The notes under the pieces were generated by a model. The model was not told where the DNA came from. It saw nothing but the letters and a program-made list of their open reading frames with translations, and searched no databases. Positions 1-12,180 of a stretch of DNA of 64,000 nt are shown here, one piece after another. The first letter of the stretch is position 1. Every line of letters begins with the position of its first letter. A program made the position numbers and the translations under genes. Origin of the DNA: Calliopum simillimum (Eukaryota > Arthropoda > Insecta > Diptera > Lauxaniidae); the NCBI GenBank assembly GCA_951812925.1, contig OX638369.1, positions 15,963,329 through 16,027,328 of the forward strand, written 5' to 3'.

Positions 1-2400
1 GTGTGACTTTAACTTTTACATGAGTTTATCATGAAACTTAAAAAATATTTAACGCTGACCCCCATCTAGCAAAAAGTCGAGTCGCTGAAATTTTTCTATT
101 CTGGAATTTATACATTGTTGGCTGTTAGGCTTTTTTGCCTCCGATAGACTTATTTATATGCTCGTTCCCAAGCGTTAAAAATAAAACTTTTCACGAATTA
201 TTTCGATACTGAAAGAGAAACACATTTGTTTATTTTGTTTTTAATTCATTTAAATGCATCCTCCAATTTATCGTGAATAAAAAGCGAATATTTACCATAA
301 AAGTATGCAGTTATTTTTGAAATAAGCTCTCAAATTTATTATGCAACAGTCTGTGTGTGTTAGTGCATTGTGTGTGATCTCTTTATGCAACTGTGTGCGC
401 GTATGTTTGCAATTCATTTGTTGCAATATGCTGGCAATATGCAACAAAAATAAATTTCATCGATTTGCTTTACTGTCGAAAGGAAGTTATAAAATAAAAT
501 TCCCGATTTCTGTTTATTCATTCACTCGCTCAGACATATGTATGTGAGTGTGGGCGGGGTGGGTTGCAAATGTGTACTTGTGTGAATGAGCGTCAACTTC
601 CGGTTGATGGAGTCATCAGGAGTGGAGCGTGCAGGGTTTGCATTATAAACTGATGAAATGCAAATATTTCGCTTGCGATAAAGAAAAAATTGCATATTTT
701 TTTAGACCAAAAATTATTTTTCGTTTTCATTTTTTTGTTATTTTTCAATTGTGAATTGTGCAAAATGGTCTGTGTGTGTGCAACAGGATGCATTTGCATG
801 TGTTTGTTAAACTGAAGTTTATACGCAAGCTTGCACTATTGAATGTGCAATAAATTTTGATTTGATAAAAATCATTGAAAAATGAAATAAAACAGTTTCA
901 ATTTCAAATAAACATCCGCATTTTTTCCCCTTTTTTAATTGAAATCACTTGCAGCGAGCAATATTAAATATTAAATTCTGTAAGTAAAGGTTTGTTATTT
1001 TCGCAATACCAACATTTACAATTTACTTTATTTTTTTCAGCGAGTTTTGTTTCAAATATGCTGCTGGTTATATGCCATTGATAAATGTGGGTAGTATTTT
1101 TTCAACTGGAGTACCATGAATTGCTTGGCTCATTATTTGAAGTTTGCCTTAATTCTAAATGGAGGTATACATTTGCATTAGATAGCATCGACTCCCATAC
1201 AAAAAAGAATAAGCTCGCTTTACACCGACCATTTTTAAAACTTACTTAAACATATTCTTAAAACAAAATTGTAGTTGCTTGAGAGCGAATAACCCATAAA
1301 TGTACAAATCGTTCAATGGCTCTTTATTACGATATGGCTATGATTTTTTCATTTTAAATTTTCATTTATTTTTGCTCGCAATATTTTTGATGCAGAGTTC
1401 ATTGTTCAATTCAACGCTTTTGTGATGTCCTTGCAAAGTTTTTACAGCGCTGTTGTTGAAATTTATAGCTCGCTGAGCTATCAAAACTATGAGCTCAAAA
1501 AATTGTTAAATTCAGTGTCAACTCATAAAAGATTTTTTTACGATTTTGGCATAAATACAGTACTCAGTCATAGATATTGTCAGAAAAAAAAACCATAAAT
1601 TCTGTTTTATTTTTTGCTTTATGTACTTCAAAGGATTCAATAAATTTTTCATTATTAAGTATTTAGAAAAAGTAAAATTTTTTGACTTCTAACAAAAATG
1701 TTGAGTGAAAAAGCTTTACGACATAAATTCGCTTTAGTCCACAGCAAATTGCCAGTATTCCTTTAACAGCTTAGTTTGACAAACATTCAACAAATTAATT
1801 ATAGCTATAATTTATTAAGTTACATGTGTACATGCATATGTACTGCTAAATTCGTTATGCCAATTTTTAAATGATTTTTGGTCAACATGTCGTATGCGCA
1901 ACATTAATTATTCGCATGCATTTTCATTTAGCAAGTGGCATTTAATTCACTTGATCAGCAGCAAATTTGCATGTTGCATGTTGTCCGTAAATTAGAGAAG
2001 AGCACACGCGCCTATGCTTATGCAACATATAATTTCAGCAATCAATAAATGTGCTACAACCCCTCCCTCCCCCCCCCCCCGACCTCACTGCTCGATCATT
2101 GCGTTTTGCATTCGTGTAATTAAAACGTTGTAACACACAGAGTGCGCTCTGTTTCTAATTTAATCCCATTTCATCAACAGAGTTGCAACTGACCGATAAT
2201 AATAACACAAGCGTAACAGCAACAACAGAAAGTGTAGCAGCAACAGAGTAACAATAGCCAATAGCAACAACAACAACATCCTGTGTATGATTTTACACTG
2301 CCACCACTGTATGATGTAAACAGTAATTGGCGCTGACACAATAATCAACACAACACGATGAGCATTTGGTGATGATGTCAAATTGAAATATTTATTTGTT
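1..2400. other. AT-rich DNA with no supported gene
   Basis: This stretch is AT-rich with scattered TG-rich tracts and a C-run near 2068-2080. Short open frames occur on both strands but none resembles a known protein or shows splice-site support. CAA-type triplets at about 2215-2275 create a leucine-rich antisense frame that is a composition artefact. Confidence 0.6.
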
Positions 2401-2414
2401 GTTGTCATTTGTAC

Positions 2415-2440
2415 TCTTGTGTGTGTGTGTGTGTGTGCAT
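2415..2440. repeat. (GT)n microsatellite
   Basis: An uninterrupted GT dinucleotide run is visible here, followed by ATGCAAATGCAA-type sequence. Such runs are typical of fly intergenic or intronic DNA. Confidence 0.9.
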
Positions 2441-3234
2441 GCAAATGCAAGTTTGCATGTATTGTGCATATTTGTCTATGTAGATTAAAGTGTAATGTTT
2501 AATGTTTGTGCTTGCATCCCCCCATTAGGAACTCTTAGCACTTATTATTAATTAACATTAATGGAATGCACTATATAAGTAGCTCAAAAGAGTTTTGCAC
2601 AAATTAAGTGAAATGGCAAGAGATTAAATACATACACACATTTTGTAATATGACTTATACACATGAGAGATGCAATTTTGTTAATTGATTTCATTCTTAG
2701 AAGAAGCTATCAAAGTTCTGAACGGAACCACAAATTTAATTAATATCAATTAGTTCAGAAGTAATGCATATGGGTGATTCGCCGAAAAATGTACCATTCA
2801 ATGTCCCGGGGCTCAAAACCATGTATTAATTTAAAATTTAATATTTTAACTATTTAATGCAGATACTTTACAAGAGCTTCTATATGAATAGTTTAAAATA
2901 AAAAAATTTCTAAATATTTTACTATAACAAAGTGTTAAAAACTCATTCTCCCGTCTGTCCCAAACCACTTCCTTGTGTACTAAACGTGCTCGTTTCGCAT
3001 ATTGCTCTTAGAAAAAATGTATTTACAATAATATTATCATTGTTTTCTTCAACATTTAAGCATCCTCTTGTCTGATATTCTTCAGTTCAAATTTACTTCG
3101 GGAGAACGCTTCTCGTACGAGAGAACGTTGTATGTTGGTTAACTTCTTAAGCTAATTTTCCTATTTATGATTACAGGTTCTATGAGAAATCGTGCATATG
3201 CTCATTCATCTTGTAGCGCTGCCACCTTTTTTTA

Positions 3235-3660
3235 TAATCTTCACCCAGCGCATATTCACTTTGTCCTTCCATGTGTAACGCAGAGAGGGAGGCGTGGCAG
3301 GTATAGAAAAGTATATATATTCTTGATCAACTTCACCTCTTGAGTCGATATAGCTATGTCCGTCTGTCCGACTGGCTGGCAGGCAGGTTGGCTGTGTGTG
3401 GAAATATTTTTTACTAAAAAACAAACCAAGATCATTCAATGAAATTTGGTACGTTGGCTTCGTCGTAAGAGTCAGATTGTGGGATTAAAAATGAGCAAAA
3501 TCGCCTACCACCAATGCAAAAAATATACTCAAAATGCAAAAATAAGGGCTTTGTTTGCAATAACGTACGCAAAATAAATAATAATACTAGAAATTGTAAG
3601 CACAAGCTCTTAGAAAAAATGAGGTAAATTAAAACTGGAGGGCGTGGCACTTCCCAGCTG
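3235..3660 (+). repeat. Dispersed fly repeat, copy 1 (GTCTGTCCG head plus gggcgtggca tail)
   Basis: The head reads as a run through 'cattcactttgtcc', 'gtaacgcagag', 'ggcgtggcaggtatag', 'tatatatattcttgatcaa', 'gagtcgatatagc' and 'gtccgtctgtccg'. The same ordered blocks recur in reverse at 44200-44350 and forward at 62715-62840. The tail to about 3660 ('agctctta...gggcgtggcacttccca') resembles the ~143 bp tandem units near 43.4-44.1 kb. I remember similar head sequences from Drosophila genomes but cannot verify this here. No coding frame is supported. Confidence 0.75.
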
Positions 3661-4094
3661 TTTATTTTTGAAAGTTTTGTTTAAATTTTATCTTTTTTGA
3701 CCAATTTGAAATTTTTAGTTTTAGAAAAGCTCATACAAACTTTTTTATTTTGTTAGTTTTGCTTAAACCATAATATAATAAAAATTATATATCAGCCTTA
3801 AAACGCTTAAATAAACTTTTTCAAAATTCAAGATATATTTTTAGGGCTACCACCTATTTATTTTTTTGACTTTTGTTCATGTCATATTTTTTGTGACGAA
3901 ACTAAAATTCTTGGTTTCAATAACGAACAGAAAAATTTACAACATAAGTCAAGGGACAAACCTGTGAGCTAATTCACTATTTTTAAAAAAAATTTCGTAG
4001 CATTTTTGTAACAAAAAATTTCAACTTCGCCACAAAAAGTATGAGTTAAGCAAAATTTTAGAAAACAATCAGGTGGCAACGATGTATTCTTAAA
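3661..4094. other. AT-rich DNA with no gene seen
   Basis: Only A/T-rich sequence with short frames is present between the dispersed repeat and the start of the split element at about 4095. I see no conserved motif. Confidence 0.5.
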
Positions 4095-4196
4095 AAGTGA
4101 CGAACGTGACCGTTGTGCATATTAAAAGTGCAAAAAAGTGAAAGTAAAATATATTTTTGTTTTCGTTTTTACTACACAAAGCGAAGAAAAAAAGCA

Positions 4197-4380
4197 GAAC
4201 TTGCGTTGTTAAATTAAGTTCAACCACGTTTGTAAGTGTTTTAACCACGTTTCGTTGCTGATTTAGATTTAACAACGCTTCGTGGTTAGATTTGTATGGA
4301 GTGCAGCGCGAACGTGGTAGAAACTCATTTAGCAACGTTCACTGCGAAGCGTTGTTAAATTTAACAACGAAAGAAGGCAA
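4197..4380. repeat. Left subterminal repeats (inverted relative to 6684-7085)
   Basis: Reverse complementing this stretch gives 'cacttacaaacgtggttga' followed by 'taatttaacaacgc'. This is the same unit that is tandemly repeated at 6684-7085. At least three degenerate partial units can be seen, including 'gcgttgttaaatttaacaacg' half-sites. Subterminal repeats of this kind are usually transposase binding sites in DNA transposons. Confidence 0.7.
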
Positions 4381-4499
4381 AAGTACATTTATTACTCCTT
4401 AGTTCAAACTGTCAAACAAACTGAATTTGACTAAAAATAAAAAATAAAAAAAAAATAATCTGTCGTAATTTTTAAAAAAACTGGAATCAATATAAAAAA

Positions 4500-6442
4500 A
4501 ATTCGAATTGGAGCACTTTCTGCCACAATTAACAGGTAAGTCCGTATAGTTAACACAAGTGTACGTAAATTACACCTTATTTTCCTTCCAGACGCTGGCA
4601 TAGAATATGAGCAGTATTTGAATGAGCGCGACATTGACGACGCCATCAAAAAAATTGGTGACCGTGCGGAGTTTCGCGTTAAACTTTTTGAATAGAGAAA
4701 AAATTTGGTAAGAGTTGTTTTGTGAATATTTGTGATGTTCTTATTAACTTTTTATTGTCTTATATTACAGCATCTCACTAGCTCGGGAAACAGCGAAAAC
4801 CGCTTATTTGGAGGAAAGGCAAGTAATCCAAAATTTGTTACTAACGGTTCTAAAGACCCAATTTGGATTAAACCACACCTTAATACATATAATTAATATG
4901 TAATGAAAAAGTTTCGCTCTGGTCTAGTTTTGGTGATACAGTTTATAGAAAAACCGCTATAAGTTAACAACCCCTAAATTGATTTTGAAAAATATTGGTG
5001 TCATATGAAAGGTATGTTAACAATCTATAAAATTTGAACACAGAAGTTTTAAACCTGAGCTATATTTTTCGAGCTACGACGATTTTTCCAAAACCTCTTT
5101 GTTTTTATAAAATTTATAGCTTGTTAAAATATCTTGCATATGACACCAATATTTTTAAAATCCATTTAGAGGTTCCCAATTTATACCGGTTTTTCTATAA
5201 GCTATATCCGGACCTTCCGATGGCTATATGTATCTAATTAATGCCAAAGCACTTTTTCTCAAAAAAAAAAAAAAGTTTTGGCTTTGGGTCCTTAAATAAA
5301 TATGTTCCTATTTTATTTTTCAGACGTTATTGGAATTTTTCACACAAAGTGATACCGGTGTGTCAATATTAAGTTTTTATAAGGAACATAGTTTCCTCAC
5401 AATCAGCAAAAGAGAGAAAATCGTACAAATCATTTTAGATAATGCTTTTGTAAATGGCAAGCAACGTACTCCAAATGATTTTGGAAACATTTTAAAAGAA
5501 ATTTTAAAGTCTTTCCGGAAGAGAGCAAAGTTTCTGTAAGTACGAGTATTCTGACAAGCCAATAGCCATGTGATCTCATTTCTTCATTATTTCATAAAAT
5601 TAGGATTATTTTTACCACGACGAGTAAAAAGTCTCCAAGCGGTAAAATTTTCTGCAAATATAGCAACGCTAAGCGCCGAAAAAAGGATTTACAAAAAAAT
5701 GTCGAAAAATTAAGTTCTGAAAATGCCTCTGAAAACGAAACATCATTTGAATTTGTTGAGTCCTTAGTAGATCTAAAATTCGAACTCAACAATTGTCCGC
5801 TTAGTGATTGGGAAACCATTTGCGAGACCACCTATCGCACATATCAGATGAGGCAAAAGGAATTAAAATCTTTTGATAATTTTATGTTTTTAGCTGAGTT
5901 GCCACTTCTAAAAGACGCACGTGCTTTTGATTTGGGAATTGTTTTAAAATATTTTCATAAAGATTTAGAATTTCTTTGTGTTCTTACAACATCCAACATC
6001 CCGGAAAGCGAAACAAACTTTCTGAAAAATGGAACGAGTTTAAGGATACAGCTATATCCTATTATTGCAAAAAAGGTTTGAATCCTTCGAGCAAAGGATT
6101 GCTACAAGAAGCGCAAGAGTCTGGCAGTAGTGGTAAATATATGAACACAAGTATATAAAAATAAATACAAAACTTATTTTTGTTTTTCCATTAGATCGAG
6201 AAAGTTGTGTTTTGCTGCAGCTACTTAACTGTATTCTTCCACCTAAAGGCCATGGTGGGAAAACTTACTCGACATTAGATGCGCAAGAGTTCTTTGTTAT
6301 TTCAATAAATAATGTAAATAATATCCACATGAAAATAGAGGAGCTGGAGTCGAAATGCAGTAGCCTTAAAACAACTTTGCAACCTTTAATTATTGAAGAA
6401 GGTAGCAGTGGTAAAAAAAAAAATGCTTGTTTAATTCCATAA
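4500..6442 (+). pseudogene. Intron-bearing SAM-domain gene resembling SAMD3-like proteins, lightly broken
   Basis: Six putative exons can be joined: ~4500-4535, 4592-4707, 4771-4818, 5324-5535, 5604-6132 and 6195-6442. The joins keep phase throughout. Donors are GTAAG or similar except a GC donor at 4819, and acceptors end in AG. The first exons encode a SAM-like helix bundle (start 'ELEHFLPQL', end 'IGDRAEF'). The middle exons contain 'FYKEHSFLTISKREKIVQII' and 'SPSGKIFCKYSNAKRR'. The last exon contains 'LLNCILPPKG', 'DAQEFF' and 'LQPLIIEEGSSG'. From memory this order matches SAMD3-like proteins, which are common in arthropods and fish; I cannot run a search. Defects are a TAG at 4693-4695 and a frameshift near 5975. 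No initiator ATG is found in the first exon. An AATAAA lies near 6600. Confidence 0.6.
4850..5298. repeat. Foldback element inside an intron of the SAM-domain gene
   Basis: The two halves are reverse complements around about 5070. The left arm carries 'aatattggtgtcatatga' and the right arm 'catatgacaccaatattt', and both outer parts contain matching 'aaagaccca/tgggtcctt' blocks. The core (phrases for 'gttcccaa', 'gatcttccgatggctat' and 'ataccggttttt') is related to the larger palindrome at 57389-58215. It sits wholly within the intron 4819-5323, so it does not interrupt coding sequence. Confidence 0.75.
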
Positions 6443-6683
6443 GGTATTTCTGAAGTTTAATTCATTTCTTACCGCATTCGACTGCACGTTTAAGCTTTTT
6501 CAAATTCTTAATTTGAAATACCCTGATCCTTGCGGACAGCCATACTTGAAATGCAAGCCTACATAATTTTGTAATTTGTAGTTTATAAGATTTTTGTGAA
6601 ATAAACTTGTTTATAAAAACAATAACCGGTTTTAATTTTTTCTTTATGGAACCATGAAAGTCAATTGTCCTGCATGTTTTGCA

Positions 6684-7085
6684 TAATATGAACGTTTTAG
6701 AAACTCACTTAGAAAGGTGCGTTGGTAAAACATTCACGAACGTGTTTAAAACTCATTCAACAAAGCGTGGTGTTAAATCACTTACGAACTTTGTTAAATC
6801 ACTTACAAACGTGGTTGAAACTGAGTTAGTAACACGCGTTGTTAAATCACTTACAAACGTGGTTGAATCTCATTTAACAAACCGCATTGTTAAATCACTC
6901 ACAAACGGGGTTGAATCTCATTCAGCAATGCACGTTGTTAAATCACTCACAAACGGGGTTGAATCTCATTCAGCAATGCGCGTTGTTAATTCACTCATAA
7001 ACGTTGTTGAGACTCATTCAGCAACGCGCGTTGTTAAAACTGCTACAAACGAGCCATGCTCAAAACTTGGGTCGCAGCGTTGTTA
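6684..7085 (+). repeat. Right subterminal tandem repeat array (~55-60 bp units)
   Basis: About six to seven units follow one another, each with 'gttaaatcac', 'ttacaaacg', 'ggttgaa' and 'ctcattcagcaac'-type blocks. Adjacent units at about 6840-7000 are nearly identical. The unit length is near a multiple of three, which explains a spurious 135-residue repetitive open frame (6679-7086). The array is inverted relative to 4197-4380. Confidence 0.85.
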
Positions 7086-7432
7086 AAATAACTACGTTTC
7101 TGCCACTTTTCACAACGTTGTTTTCTCTGTGTATGTAAACATTATATCACCTAGGTAGCACTATAATTAGTGCCAACTTTAATAGTAGGGGAAGTTCGGT
7201 TTCCAATATACACGCAAAAAAATACACAAAACGAACGTGACAAAAATAGATTTATTTTATGTGCCTATTCAAAGAATGTCAGAATTCAGCAAAACAAGTC
7301 AGAATTTTTTACTGCGACTAGTTTTAGAATCTTATGCAATAATGTTGCTTTATTTGAGTCAAATATTTTCTGTACTCTTCTTCGTTTTGATCATAATCTG
7401 AATCGATACGTGAGAATATGAACGTGACATTT

Positions 7433-9800
7433 TTTCCTTTGTGATTCAATATGGTAATGATTTGCATATTTGTGTATTTTAAATTTATTAAGAAAGGTTG
7501 ATTTAAGCCAAACTCAGTCTTCCACGCTGGTTTGGTGGCAATTGTGAAATTTGCTAATCTGACAAGTGCAACAATTTAATTACTTTTTTACGCATCATTC
7601 TTAAGTTTTAAGAATTTCTTGCCTTCGGTGACTACTAGTGAAATTTTACGTAGAATATTTTTTTGCAGAACACTTAAGCCCCGCATAATCAAGTCCTTTT
7701 GAAAATGATGTCAAAAAGACCATAAGACAGTATATAATGGGTTAATGTTTTTAAGAAAATGCGATTTTTTTATAACCTTAGGATAACAAGATTTATCCAA
7801 AATGTAGTTTTTGAATTTAACAGTAGAATGAAATTTTAAAAATACGTTGCTTTTGAGCTAAAAGTGACGAACGTAACCAACTTTAAATAGGTTTGAATTT
7901 AATTTTTTTTTTAAAGTATTTATTTAGTTTTTAAATTGCGTGACAAATTATCTTTTTCAGTGACGAACGAATAGTGATAGAAGTCCTTAAATTATGCAAC
8001 ATTTTGTGTATGAAAATGCTGTAGCATTTAAGAAGACGGCCCATATTTTTTGGCGAAAAATATGACAAAATTTTCTTAAAAAATGTAGCATAACTTTAGG
8101 AGTTTGCCTTATTACTGTATTAATCTTGAATTTCATAATAATTAACTACAAAATGTTGACAAGGCATAGTTATCAGCTTATCAGAAACATAGTTAATGAC
8201 CTATAAATTTTAGAATTAATTAATAAATTAAAAATAAATAATTTAAACGAAATCCTAAAACTATGCAATATTTTAAGCGTGGACTTAATGGTAAATGAGC
8301 ATGTGACAAACATTGAAATAGAACTCTATTAGACAAACCATTCTTTTACCCATCAAATGAGCACATTATCTAATTTTGGTTATCGCACACATAAAACAAT
8401 TTCAATTGCCTGCTGTTAGGCGCCAAACATTAAAATCAACTAATGCACTGAAGTGCGATTAATTTTGTTAAATTTTTCGAGTAAATTTTATATAATTTTC
8501 ACCACAGATTTCACAAAGTGAAAAAACAATACGCAACAAAAGATGCTACGACGCAAAGTTTAATTGAATGGAAAATTTTTAATTCAATTACGAGGAGAAT
8601 ATCAGACGGCAAATACACTCTTTGTCTGTAGAAGAAATCGCATTCTTATCTGTGTGGTGTGTGCAGCACACACAACGACAAGCCAAAATCCTTTTTGTCT
8701 CTATGTATGTAACAAGGATATTTTTTGTTGTTTGTATATTTGGGTGTATCAACTAATGCTTTCTTTTTATTATGAATTAACAAACGTCAAAATGTTTGTG
8801 TTTGCATGGATGTGCATTTACATTTCTCACACTTAGCATGTGTGCGTGCGTGTGTGTCTGTTCATTTGCATTTATTGTGAGAAAAATGGGAGTTTGCGGA
8901 AGTTTGGCCAAGTTTTTATGGAAGGAGTGGAGCTGGCTGGCTGGCTAGAGCAAAGAAATGCTTGCTAAGCATGCGATTAAGACATTAAATTATGCTTGAA
9001 AGTTTTAAGCATACAAATTTAATAGTATGTGTGCTTGAGTGTGTATGTGTGCGTGTGTGTATGTTGGGAGTTTATACCACCAACGGTTGTGATAGTGTGC
9101 TACATTATAGTTTTAGTTTCCTTTTTAAAGGAACACCAACCAACAAGCACTTTTATTAATTAGATACTTAAAGTTAAATTGTTTGGAAAAAGGAAATCTG
9201 CTGTAAACTTTTTTAATCACTTTAAGCAACGTAAAAAATGCCGCAAAAAAATTTGAAATAATCTACCGAAATTTTCAGATAAAAATTTCTTGCAAAGAAA
9301 TATATATGTATATGAATTATTTACGCTTTTTTTATAGAAATATTATAATTATGTTTACATTCTCTTTTCACCTTGCATTCGAGCAATTTTTTTATTTTAT
9401 TTTATGATATGTCATCAAGAAAAACTATTTTTATGTAAAGCTGTTCAATGTTTTTTAAATTTATGAAACCAAAAAAAAAAAGTGCTGAGCACCAATAACA
9501 GATGATTTTCACAAGAAATTTTTCTTTAGACTATATCAAAAACTAAAACCTTTTTTAAATTTTCATACGCTTCCATTTTCATTGGATCATGAGGAATAAC
9601 GAAAAAAAAAAAAAAATGATTACACTGGGGGAACAGAGGAAAACTTTATTCCGAAAGCATTAAGTATTTTCAATGAATTCTGTTTTGTGATATTAAGCGA
9701 AATAAACGTAGCCAAGATAACAAATGTGGCGGGAATGCAAAATCAATGTTTACATGAATTGTTGAATGATAAATAACAGTAATGCTACATTGTGCGATGC
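7433..9800. other. AT-rich DNA with no supported gene; TG-rich microsatellites
   Basis: No coding frame or element with clear ends is visible. TG-rich simple repeats occur at about 8838-8860 and 9025-9062. Partial matches to the 'agtgacgaacg' end of the split element occur at about 7863 and 7961. Confidence 0.5.
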
Positions 9801-10761
9801 ACTAAGAAATGAAAAAAAAAATTTTGAGTTAACACACAAAAATTAAGTTTTTATCAATATTTTAGCAAATAATGATTATAATGTGTATATATTATGAAAG
9901 CATATTAAATTTTTCAGAATATAAAACTAAGTAAAAAAAAATCGATGAGCCGGTTTTCAAAAATATGGCAAGAAAACCGTTAAAATTTCAATGAAAATCA
10001 ATATTTTCAGTCCACATAAGAAAATTAATTTTGCTTATTATTGCAACATAAAATAAAAATTATAAATATACATACATATTAAATATATATCATGTATGTT
10101 TGCTATAGAATAAAATGTTTACGTTCTTTAACAAAAAACACTGAAAAAAAGGATTAAAAAAATTATTTAGTTAAAAAATATCGTTAAAATTGGAGTAAGC
10201 CCGACAAAATTCGGATTTTTCTGCAAAATAGTTCGAAGTGAAATTTTGTCACCAGAATACTCTTTATTTATGCATGAAAGATAAAGTGTGAAAAAATCAT
10301 AGTGAAATCTTCTAAGCATAAAAAGTTATTCAAGATCAAAGGCTGAAAAAATCATTTTTTTGCAAATATCACACTAACGGCTACTTTTTCAGAAAAATAG
10401 GTCTAGACAATTTTGTAGCCCTGAAAATTTACCATAGAAAAATCCTGCCTGTTATCTTCGTACGACTAACAGTTTAGGAGATATTCTAATTAAAAAAGTG
10501 TCAAAGCTTGGTTATGCATACATATGGCTTATGCATAGCCACATGTTGATTTTTAAATTGCCATAACTTATGAACGATGAGTTGCACGAAAAAAACAGAA
10601 CTATAAAGTTATAGGAAATTGTATGTTCTATAATTAATTAGCAATGTATGTACACATACAATTTACCGCTTAGGAGTTATTCAATGAAAACCATAAAAAT
10701 TAAGGAAATCAGTATGTTTTTATTGAATTTCTCCTAAACGGTACATTGTATGTGTACATTA

Positions 10762-11608
10762 GGGTGGGCCGATTTGAAAACTGATCGCGGCTACCCCCCT
10801 ATGTGAAAGTTCATTCAATTCTATGAATATTTGCCCACAAAACTATACCTCTGCGTTCAACTTTAGTTCGGTGCATTTTTGATCGAAAATTTTACTTTTT
10901 ATCAATATTTTTTTTATTTTCATACTGAATTTTAAAAATTTTTATAAAGACAAAAGTAATATTATTATATGATTTGGCTGGTATTCTGTCAGTAATCAAT
11001 TAAATTGAGTTCTGTTTACATAAAAAGTTTACTTGATGGTGTGGAATTGATGCTGTATATTTGAAAAAGTGATATGGGTCAAATAGCCGATTATTATGAC
11101 CGACATTCAAAATAAACGATTCATATTTTTGGATGAATTTTTTCAAACAAAACACCAATCTAGGCTGAAAGTTCATTTAATTCTATGAATATTTGCCCAC
11201 AAAACCATACCTCTACGTTCAACTTTAGTTCGGCGCATTTTCGATTGAAAATTTTACCTTGCGTTAAATATTTATTTTTATGCTAAATTTTCAAAATTCT
11301 CATAGAGATAAAAGTAATATCATAATATGTTTTGGCTGGTATTCTGTCAGTAATCAATAAAATTGGGTTTTGTTTTTACGAAAAGTTTACTTGATAGCGT
11401 GGAATTGATTATTATAAAATTTTTAAAATTCAGTATGAAAATAAAAAAAATATTAATAAAAGGTAAAATTTTCGATCAAAAATGCGCCGAACAAAAGTTG
11501 AACGCAGAAGTATAGCTCCTTGGACAAATATTCATAAAATTGAATTAACTTTCACATAGGAGGGTAGCCGAGGTCGATAAAATTTCGTCCATACAATTTG
11601 GCCCACCC
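10762..11608. mobile_element. TA-flanked 'gggtgggcc' MITE at the palindrome centre
   Basis: It begins GGGTGGGCC and ends GGCCCACCC, and TA flanks it at 10760-10761 and 11609-11610. Within it, blocks beginning 'aaagttcatt' at 10807 and 11169 are direct repeats of about 240 bp. A third block at 11400-11570 is in opposite orientation. TA target duplication and palindromic ends fit a Tc1/mariner-type non-autonomous element. No coding sequence is present. Confidence 0.75.
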
Positions 11609-12180
11609 TAGTGTACATACATTGCTTATTATTTATAGAACATATAATTCCCTATAACTTGATAGTTCTGTTTTTTTCGTGCAACTCATCGTTCATAAGA
11701 TATGGCAATTTAAAAATCAACATGTGACTATGCACACTTATAAGCCATATGTATGCATAACCAAGCTTTGACACTTTTTTAATTAGAATATCTCCTAAAC
11801 TGTTAGTCGTACGAAGACAACTAACAGGCTTTTTCTATAGTAAATTTTCAGGGCTACAAAATTGTCTAGACCTATTTTTCTGAAAAAGTTGCCGTTAGTG
11901 TGATATTTGCAAAAAACTGATTATTTTAACCTTTGATCTTCAATAACTTTTTATGCGTAAAAGATTTCACAATGATTTTTTCACACTTTATCTTTCATGC
12001 ATAAATAAAGAGTATTCTGGTGACAAAATTTCACTTCGAACTATTTTGCTGAAAAATCCGAATTTTGTCGGGCTTACTCCAATTTTAACGATATTTTTTA
12101 ACTAAATAATTTTTTTAATCCTTTTTTTCAGTGTTTTTTTGTTAAGGAACGTAAGCATTTTATTCTATAGAAAACATCAT

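Larger units (their letters stand above)
4175..7131 (+). mobile_element. DNA element with short TIRs, inverted subterminal repeats and a SAM-domain gene
   Basis: Comparison with the empty copy at 29.2 kb places the insertion between 4174 and 7132. TA flanks both ends. The left end reads CACAAAG and the right end, reverse complemented, reads CACAGAG. Just inside each end are copies of a roughly 55-60 bp motif ('cttacaaacgtggttgaa' followed by 'aacaacgc'). They run in opposite orientation on the left (4197-4380) and right (6684-7085), with more units on the right. Between them lies an intron-bearing gene (4500-6442). This layout suggests a cut-and-paste element of unknown superfamily, or a non-autonomous element that captured a gene. 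No transposase domain is recognised in it. Confidence 0.7.
4095..7432. mobile_element. Dispersed element split by an inner DNA element; empty copy at 29.2 kb
   Basis: The left part (4095-4174, beginning 'agtgacgaacgtgaccgt') and the right part (7132-7432, ending near 'atgaacgtgac') are contiguous in a second copy at 29219-29614. That copy lacks everything between about 4175 and 7131. The paired parts agree closely, including the stretches 'gtagcactataat', 'aacgaacgtgacaaaaata' and 'cataatctgaatcg'. The repeat itself has no recognisable gene. 'gtgacgaacg' recurs at about 7863 and 7961, which may be further partial ends. Superfamily is unknown. Confidence 0.75.

Noticed and set aside
2160..2450. 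Leucine-rich antisense frame
   Set aside because: Produced by CAA-type and GT simple repeats on the other strand.
6679..7086. 135-residue repetitive open frame
   Set aside because: It follows the subterminal tandem DNA repeat, whose unit length is near a multiple of three. No start context or homology supports a protein.
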